Shown piece after piece: positions 5,145 to 8,650 of a stretch of 8,650 bases of DNA (position 1 is the first letter of the stretch; every line of letters starts with the position of its first letter). This stretch comes from Verrucomicrobiales bacterium (GTDB lineage Bacteria; Verrucomicrobiota; Verrucomicrobiia; Limisphaerales; UBA1096), in contig WTHH01000463.1 in assembly GCA_011523195.1 (NCBI GenBank), forward strand, positions 1-8,650, read 5' to 3'. A program made the translations under genes and the position numbers. The notes under the pieces are model-generated. The model did not search any database. It was not told the origin of the DNA and saw only the letters and a program-made list of their open reading frames with translations.

Positions 5145-6692
5145 ATGAGTGGACCGACTTCACCGGAGGAATTTCAAAAACAGATGCAGGACTTCCTGCA
5201 AAAGCAGTTCAAGTCATTCGGCAGTCCCGGCTTTGCTGGTTCGCAGCCGTCCGGAACCGATGAGGAAACCAAGCCGAAGACCCAGCGCAATGACTTCAGT
5301 TTTGCCTACAAGCCTAGGGACGTAAAAGCCCATCTCGACCGCTATGTCATCAAGCAGGACGAAGCCAAGAAGGTATTGAGCGTGGCTTTGTGCGACCACT
5401 ACAACGCCGTGCGCGAGGCGTTCGAAGGGAAAGAACAGAGCCACTACACCAAGCAAAACGTCATGCTGATGGGGCCAACCGGCGTCGGGAAAACGTACCT
5501 CATTCGCAGCATCGCCGAATTGATCGGTGTGCCGTTCGTCAAGGCCGATGCCACCAAGTTTTCCGAGACCGGTTACGTCGGCGGCGATGTCGAGGATCTC
5601 GTCCGCGACCTTGTACGGCAGGCCGACGGCGATGTCGAGCGCGCCCAGTACGGGATCATTTACATCGACGAAATTGACAAGATCGCCTCTTCCTCCGAGC
5701 AACACGGCGGCCGCGACGTGAGCGGCCAAGGCGTACAGACCACCCTGCTCAAGTTGATGGAGGAAACCGAGGTGCCGGCCCGCGCCCCGCACGACATGGC
5801 CGGCCAGATCCAGGCGATGATGGACGGCGCGCGAGGCGGCAAAAAAGGCGGCAACACAATCAACACGAAACACATCCTGTTCGTCGTGAGCGGCGCGTTC
5901 GCGCACCTCGACAAGATCGTGGATCGGCGATTGAAGGAGTCCACCATCGGCTTCGCCGGTGGCGAACAGGACGACGTCGAGGGCGATCGCATCCTTGAGC
6001 ACGCCAAGACACCGGACTTCATCAAGTACGGTTTCGAGCCGGAGTTCATCGGCCGCCTCCCGGTGCGCGTGGTCTGCCACCCGCTGAGCGTCGATGACCT
6101 CGAACAAATCCTCAAGACCAGTGAAGGTAGCATCGTCCGGCAATATCGGCAGTCGTTCGCTGCATATGGCATTCGCGCGAACTTTGAGGATGCCGGCCTG
6201 CGGCGCATTGCCGAGCTGGCGATCGAGGAGGAAACCGGCGCACGCGGCCTGATGACGGTCTGCGAAAAGGTCTTTCGCGACCTCAAGTTCGAGCTACCTT
6301 CGTCACGCGTGAAGGAGTTTCCCGTCGATGGCGGCCTCGTCGATGGTCCGCGCGGGACGATGGAAACACTTTTGGCCAACGCCCCGGAGCAGGACGAGGA
6401 GGAGGTCGATGACACGCTGCAGAATTTCGCCGAGTCGTTCTCGGCCCAGCACGGGTTGACCATCCTGTTCACCGATGATGCGCGCAAGGAACTCACCCGC
6501 TTGGCCAGGGCGTCCTCACTGAGTGTGTTCGACTTTTGCAAGGATCACTTCCGCGACCTGCATTTTGGTCTGAAATTGATCTCCGGCAACACCAGCCAGA
6601 CCGAGTTTGAATTGGACAAATCGTTCGCCGAAAACCCGGACACCGCACTCAGCCAACGCGTTGTCGCCAGTTACAACGAAAAAAAATCCTGA
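5145..6692 (+). CDS. ClpX-like AAA+ unfoldase without zinc domain, with a duplicated C-terminal lid
   Basis: This 515-residue protein is a ClpX-type AAA+ ATPase, expected to unfold proteins as a hexamer and pass them to ClpP. The core is complete: Walker A GPTGVGKT (110-117), pore loop GYVG (143-146), Walker B IIYIDEID (171-178), IGF loop for ClpP docking (268-270), arginine finger EFIGRLP (R304) and sensor 2 ETGARGL (R367). The N-terminal 50 residues contain no cysteine, so the C4 zinc-binding domain of canonical ClpX, which binds adaptors, is absent. The segment around the RKH loop is about 11 residues longer than in E. coli ClpX and carries GGKKGG instead. After the normal lid domain (341-399) and an acidic linker (DEEEVDD), residues 436-492 repeat the lid pattern but lack the sensor-2 arginine. 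A canonical clpX may exist elsewhere in the genome. The family call is firm; whether it works with ClpP is inferred from the IGF loop. Confidence 0.88.
   Translation: MSGPTSPEEFQKQMQDFLQKQFKSFGSPGFAGSQPSGTDEETKPKTQRNDFSFAYKPRDVKAHLDRYVIKQDEAKKVLSVALCDHYNAVREAFEGKEQSHYTKQNVMLMGPTGVGKTYLIRSIAELIGVPFVKADATKFSETGYVGGDVEDLVRDLVRQADGDVERAQYGIIYIDEIDKIASSSEQHGGRDVSGQGVQTTLLKLMEETEVPARAPHDMAGQIQAMMDGARGGKKGGNTINTKHILFVVSGAFAHLDKIVDRRLKESTIGFAGGEQDDVEGDRILEHAKTPDFIKYGFEPEFIGRLPVRVVCHPLSVDDLEQILKTSEGSIVRQYRQSFAAYGIRANFEDAGLRRIAELAIEEETGARGLMTVCEKVFRDLKFELPSSRVKEFPVDGGLVDGPRGTMETLLANAPEQDEEEVDDTLQNFAESFSAQHGLTILFTDDARKELTRLARASSLSVFDFCKDHFRDLHFGLKLISGNTSQTEFELDKSFAENPDTALSQRVVASYNEKKS
6499..6510. repeat. 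Decayed palindrome copy (GCTTGGCCAGGG)
   Basis: It matches 10 of 12 bases and codes RLARA in the second lid domain of the ClpX-like protein. Confidence 0.4.
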
Positions 6693-6708
6693 CAGCAGCC
6701 GCTTAGGG

Positions 6709-6733
6709 TTTCGAAATTCGGATTTTGAAATTC
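6709..6733. repeat. Short AT-rich direct repeat between convergent genes
   Basis: TTTCGAAATTC (6709-6719) and TTTTGAAATTC (6723-6733) are 14 bp apart and match 10 of 11 bases. They fill most of the gap between the ends of the ClpX-like and SDR genes. There is no terminator hairpin with a T-run. Confidence 0.4.
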
Positions 6734-7477
6734 CTAATAAGTTGCTCGTCCACCTGAGATATCAAATACCGCACCGGTGCTGAACGACACCTCGTCCGAC
6801 GAAAGCCAGGCGATCATCGCGGCTACTTCCGCAGCCTGCCCCACACGACCCATAGGGATTTTCGAAAGCATGTAGTCGATGTGCGCCTGCGTGCACTGCT
6901 TGAGGATTTCCGTCTCGATCACCGCCGGCGTGATACAGTTCACCCGCACGTTTGTGTCGGACAACTCTTTGCCGAGCGACTTGGTCAACCCGATGACTCC
7001 GGCCTTGGCCGCGCTGTAGTGCGAAGCCGTGGGATTCCCCTCCTTGCCGGCAATCGAGGCCACGTTCACGATGCGCCCCCAGCCGGCCTCGAGCATGCCC
7101 GGCACGAACGCGCGGCAGCAGAGGAACACACCGTATAGATCGATATCCATCACGTCGCGCCACTCTTCCGGAGTGCATTCCCAGAGCATTTTGTTGACGC
7201 CCGCGATGCCTGCGTTGTTGACGAGGATGTCGATATGGCCGTGCCGCCCAAGCGCCTGACCAGCCGCTGCGTCGACCGAGTCCGGCTTGGCCAACTCCAC
7301 CGTGTCGCTGGTGATTTCGCCAAGCCCGTCGAGCTTCGCCTTGGCCTCGTCTATCGCCGCCTGGTCGCGATCCCAAATCACGCACCGCGCCCCGTCCTTG
7401 AGCAGTCGTTCCACCGTGGCAAACCCAATCCCGCGGGCGCCGCCGGTCACCAATGCCGTCTTTCCCTGTAAACTCAT
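6734..7477 (-). CDS. Short-chain dehydrogenase/reductase (FabG-like, probably NAD-dependent)
   Basis: This 247-residue classical SDR oxidises or reduces a hydroxyl/keto substrate with a nicotinamide cofactor. It has the Rossmann TGGARGIG (11-18), NNAG (87-90), the catalytic Ser141 in VNVASIAG, and Tyr154/Lys158 in YSAAK. The length is that of FabG-type enzymes. Asp36 in VIWDRDQ, at the end of the second strand, favours NAD(H) over NADP(H). The fourth catalytic residue, normally Asn in the N-L-x-G motif, is Asp113 here (DIDLYG). The C-terminus SGGRATY is common in the branch that includes sugar-acid and 2-keto-3-deoxy-fuconate-type dehydrogenases, so a role in carbohydrate breakdown is possible, but the substrate cannot be assigned. 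It is convergent with the ClpX-like gene (41 bp apart) and lies 36 bp downstream of a 90-residue unknown gene on the same strand. A degraded palindrome copy underlies ELAKP. Confidence 0.9.
   Translation of the reverse strand: MSLQGKTALVTGGARGIGFATVERLLKDGARCVIWDRDQAAIDEAKAKLDGLGEITSDTVELAKPDSVDAAAGQALGRHGHIDILVNNAGIAGVNKMLWECTPEEWRDVMDIDLYGVFLCCRAFVPGMLEAGWGRIVNVASIAGKEGNPTASHYSAAKAGVIGLTKSLGKELSDTNVRVNCITPAVIETEILKQCTQAHIDYMLSKIPMGRVGQAAEVAAMIAWLSSDEVSFSTGAVFDISGGRATY
7285..7296. repeat. Decayed palindrome copy (GCTTGGCCAACT)
   Basis: It matches 10 of 12 bases and reads ELAKP on the minus strand in the SDR gene, in the variable segment between strand 3 and NNAG. Confidence 0.4.
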
Positions 7478-7513
7478 GAAGTGCCGCAGGGATACGGTGT
7501 CGATGCCGGAAGA

Positions 7514-7786
7514 TCAACGGAAATCACGCACCACCACCCCGGCGACATAGTCGAAAATCTCCGGGAACGGATAGTCCGCATCGTCCACCCGCCGGGCCAG
7601 TCGGGCGCGCTGGGCTGCAAACTCAGCCTCAGCCTGCGCCTCGACCTTTTCCCAGTCCACCGAGTACTCAAACGACACCTTGCTGGACCCCGCCGCCGCA
7701 CGGCGCTCGCCAGTCTCCATCTGCCCGTTGCCGGGAATTGGACGGATACCGCCGTTGTTATCAAGCTGTTCGTTAGACACACGCAT
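7514..7786 (-). CDS. Hypothetical protein, 90 residues
   Basis: From the ATG at 7786 this encodes a soluble 90-residue protein beginning MRVSNEQLDNNGG and ending EIFDYVAGVVVRDFR. I do not recognise a family with confidence. The N-terminal 40 residues look disordered. The C-terminal half is charged and helical (DWEKVEAQAEAEFAAQRARLARRV) and then has DADYPFPEIFDYVAGVVV. A start MR-[IV]-S followed by a loose linker and a C-terminal helix pair of this shape recalls FlgM-type anti-sigma-28 proteins. That similarity is only by eye and I do not rest a call on it. The frame stays open upstream to 7918, but the extra 44 residues cross a hairpin-rich region and look non-coding. There is no clear ribosome site. 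It is probably co-transcribed with the SDR gene 36 bp downstream. Confidence 0.6.
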   Translation of the reverse strand: MRVSNEQLDNNGGIRPIPGNGQMETGERRAAAGSSKVSFEYSVDWEKVEAQAEAEFAAQRARLARRVDDADYPFPEIFDYVAGVVVRDFR

Positions 7787-7819
7787 AATCAGGACGCAAA
7801 CCAGCGCCATGTTCTGGGT

Positions 7820-7835
7820 GACACTTCCATGTGTC
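7820..7835. repeat. Small inverted repeat GACAC...GTGTC
   Basis: Five-base arms with the six-base loop TTCCAT lie 34 bases before the start of the 90-residue gene on the minus strand. It could be chance by itself but sits in line with the two larger repeats. Confidence 0.3.
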
Positions 7836-7842
7836 CGAAGCC

Positions 7843-7867
7843 GACTGCAAATCGCTGATTTACAGTC
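7843..7867 (-). repeat. Eleven-base inverted repeat, 3-base loop
   Basis: The arms are GACTGCAAATC and GATTTACAGTC around GCT (plus strand). Read as minus-strand RNA, all eleven pairs form with one G-U wobble; as plus-strand RNA there is an A-C mismatch. That asymmetry suggests that if it is an RNA structure, it acts in the minus-strand transcript. Confidence 0.6.
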
Positions 7868-7898
7868 AGTTAAACCCAGCTCAAAAGGGGAGCCCGGC

Positions 7899-7930
7899 GG
7901 AGCGTGAATCGAATCCATTTGAACCGCTCC
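7899..7930. repeat. Inverted repeat GGAGCG...CGCTCC
   Basis: Six-base arms (7899-7904 and 7925-7930) enclose a 20-base loop. It is the third member of the hairpin cluster between the cytochrome and the 90-residue gene, and weak by itself. Confidence 0.35.
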
Positions 7931-7972
7931 AACTGAACTATCGGCAGCACGCGGGGATTCTTTAGCAAAAAA

Positions 7973-8650
7973 TCACTGCCCCGGCGCCTCCGGCGGCACC
8001 ATCTCGCCGCCCAGCCGGATGTAATGGTGCAGCGCCTCAATCTGCTGCCCCGCATCGCCGTCCAAAATATCGAATAACGCGCTCTGCCCCTGGTTAAAAT
8101 AAGCAGGCATCTTAGTCTGCGGATCCACCCGCAGCGGGCTGCTCATCCAGCGCCTGAAGTACTCCGGCAACAACCGATCGCCGACCTTGGCAAGATTGAT
8201 CCCCTGCGCATCGAATACCTGCGCCGGCTTGAGCGACCCGATCGCGTGGCAACTGAAACAGAAAAAACCGCCATTCGCCGAGACCAGCTTTCGGCCGACC
8301 TTCGCCTTCTCCGGGTCGAGCGGCGGTTCCTCCGGAGTCACAGGCGAATGCCCGTTCAGCATGGCCAAGCCCTTGGCAACGCCGCTGGCGCGCGCCGGGA
8401 AAGCCGGCATTCGCGCGTGCAGCCACGGGCGCGGCCGTTCGCCCAGCGTGCCGAGCAGCAGCTTCTCCGCCCAGCCCGGCTTGAGCTTGCCGCCGAGCAC
8501 ATCAAATGGAGGCACGCTTTCCATCTGGCCGTGGCAGTTGCGGCAGTTCGAATCGTCAGTCTGCCTCAGCGCGAACTCCGCAAGGCTCGCTTGGCCAAGC
8601 GCGCTGTGGATTGTGCGCTGGTCATCGGGTTTGGGGCGGCCTACGGTGCG
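7973..8650 (-). CDS. Di-heme cytochrome c protein, C-terminal part (5' end outside window)
   Basis: The frame is open to the right edge and gives the last 225 residues of a c-type cytochrome, an electron carrier of the periplasm or outer face of the membrane. Two heme-attachment motifs are visible, CRNCH (36-40 of the visible part) and CFSCH (131-135). Each is followed by a likely axial methionine in a matching context: HARMPAF (Met81) and TKMPAYF (Met181). It therefore contains two cytochrome c domains in tandem. The remainder upstream is unseen; related Planctomycete and Verrucomicrobial proteins often carry further domains before such a tail, so the full protein may be much larger. An ATG at 8524 lies inside the first heme domain, after CRNCH, and cannot be the real start. 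A perfect palindrome encodes ALGQA just before the first heme motif, and a decayed tandem pair lies between the two hemes (GVAKGLAM). Confidence 0.88.
   Translation of the reverse strand, partial: RTVGRPKPDDQRTIHSALGQASLAEFALRQTDDSNCRNCHGQMESVPPFDVLGGKLKPGWAEKLLLGTLGERPRPWLHARMPAFPARASGVAKGLAMLNGHSPVTPEEPPLDPEKAKVGRKLVSANGGFFCFSCHAIGSLKPAQVFDAQGINLAKVGDRLLPEYFRRWMSSPLRVDPQTKMPAYFNQGQSALFDILDGDAGQQIEALHHYIRLGGEMVPPEAPGQ
8359..8382. repeat. Partly decayed tandem pair of the palindrome
   Basis: Unit one, GCATGGCCAAGC (8359-8370), matches 11 of 12; unit two, CCTTGGCAACGC (8371-8382), matches 9 of 12. The 12-bp period is the same as in the intact pair at 5014-5037. It lies between the two heme domains of the cytochrome. 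Confidence 0.55.
8589..8600. repeat. Palindrome GCTTGGCCAAGC, perfect copy
   Basis: This perfect copy lies within CGCTTGGCCAAGCG and codes ALGQA on the minus strand, just before the first visible heme motif of the cytochrome. Confidence 0.85.

Larger units (their letters stand above)
7787..7972. other. Non-coding stretch with clustered inverted repeats
   Basis: About 190 bp between the cytochrome stop and the 90-residue gene hold no convincing coding sequence. They contain three inverted repeats in a row, at 7820-7835, 7843-7867 and 7899-7930 (listed separately). No T-run follows any of them on either strand, so they are not classic intrinsic terminators. As transcribed on the minus strand they would form a structured 3' end for the cytochrome message or a leader for the 90-residue gene. 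Confidence 0.5.

Noticed and set aside
5214..6143. A 309-codon minus-strand frame and a second one at 5660-6541 opposite the ClpX-like gene
   Set aside because: Both mirror the conserved AAA+ core on the plus strand and have no motifs of their own.
7843..7872. A tRNA-Tyr-like anticodon arm on the minus strand (CTGACTGTAAATCAG, anticodon GTA)
   Set aside because: No acceptor stem, D arm or T arm with GGTTCGAATCC is found at the right distances. The same bases are better explained by the 11-bp hairpin.
7787..7918. 44-codon N-terminal extension of the 90-residue gene to an ATG at 7918
   Set aside because: It crosses three inverted repeats and encodes a sequence without protein-like character, while the ATG at 7786 begins a plausible protein.
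1..8650. Classical DNA uptake sequence or REP element
   Set aside because: Known uptake sequences are not perfect 12-bp palindromes of this kind, and REP elements are longer, extragenic and GC-rich hairpins with a loop. This motif lies mostly inside genes and has no loop.

Overview
The window looks like a chromosomal piece of a GC-rich Gram-negative bacterium, most plausibly Verrucomicrobiota or another PVC-group lineage. The signs are an ECF sigma factor paired with a one-helix partner, a divergent ClpX-like ATPase, an SDR ending in SGGRATY, and a multi-heme cytochrome c of the type common in Planctomycetes and Verrucomicrobia. The phylum is an inference, because no rRNA or marker phylogeny is available here.

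Layout. Bases 1-2438 (+) hold the C-terminal end of a dihydrofolate reductase, a long-chain trans-polyprenyl diphosphate synthase, an ECF sigma factor, and a GTGA-overlapping single-TM protein that is probably the sigma factor's membrane partner. Bases 2477-5012 (-) hold tatD followed by a CvpA-like four-helix membrane protein. That protein has a long C-terminal half that is AT-rich and compositionally foreign to its surroundings. Bases 5145-6692 (+) encode a ClpX-like AAA+ unfoldase without the usual N-terminal zinc domain and with what appears to be a second copy of the C-terminal small (lid) domain. Bases 6734-8650 (-) hold an SDR dehydrogenase, a 90-residue unknown protein, a non-coding stretch of about 190 bp with three small inverted repeats, and the C-terminal part of a di-heme cytochrome c protein that runs off the right edge.

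The most unusual signal cuts across genes. The 12-bp palindrome GCTTGGCCAAGC (extended consensus CGCTTGGCCAAGCG) occurs five times perfectly and at least four more times with one mismatch, plus a series of decayed copies, in about 8.65 kb. Roughly 0.001 perfect copies would be expected by chance. Copies lie on both sides of gene boundaries and inside reading frames, where they read mainly as LGQA or LAK. They sit at apparently tolerant places, such as the tail of DHFR and the proline-rich tail of the anti-sigma-like protein. One head-to-tail pair fills the 24 bp immediately before the tatD start codon. This behaves like a highly iterated palindrome (compare HIP1 of cyanobacteria), but I do not recognise this particular motif as described.

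Functionally the region is mostly housekeeping: folate and isoprenoid precursors, envelope-stress-type transcription control, DNA repair nuclease, protein unfolding, and respiratory electron transfer. There is no phage, transposase or CRISPR. The points of novelty are the palindrome family, the double-lid ClpX-like protein and the chimeric CvpA-like protein.
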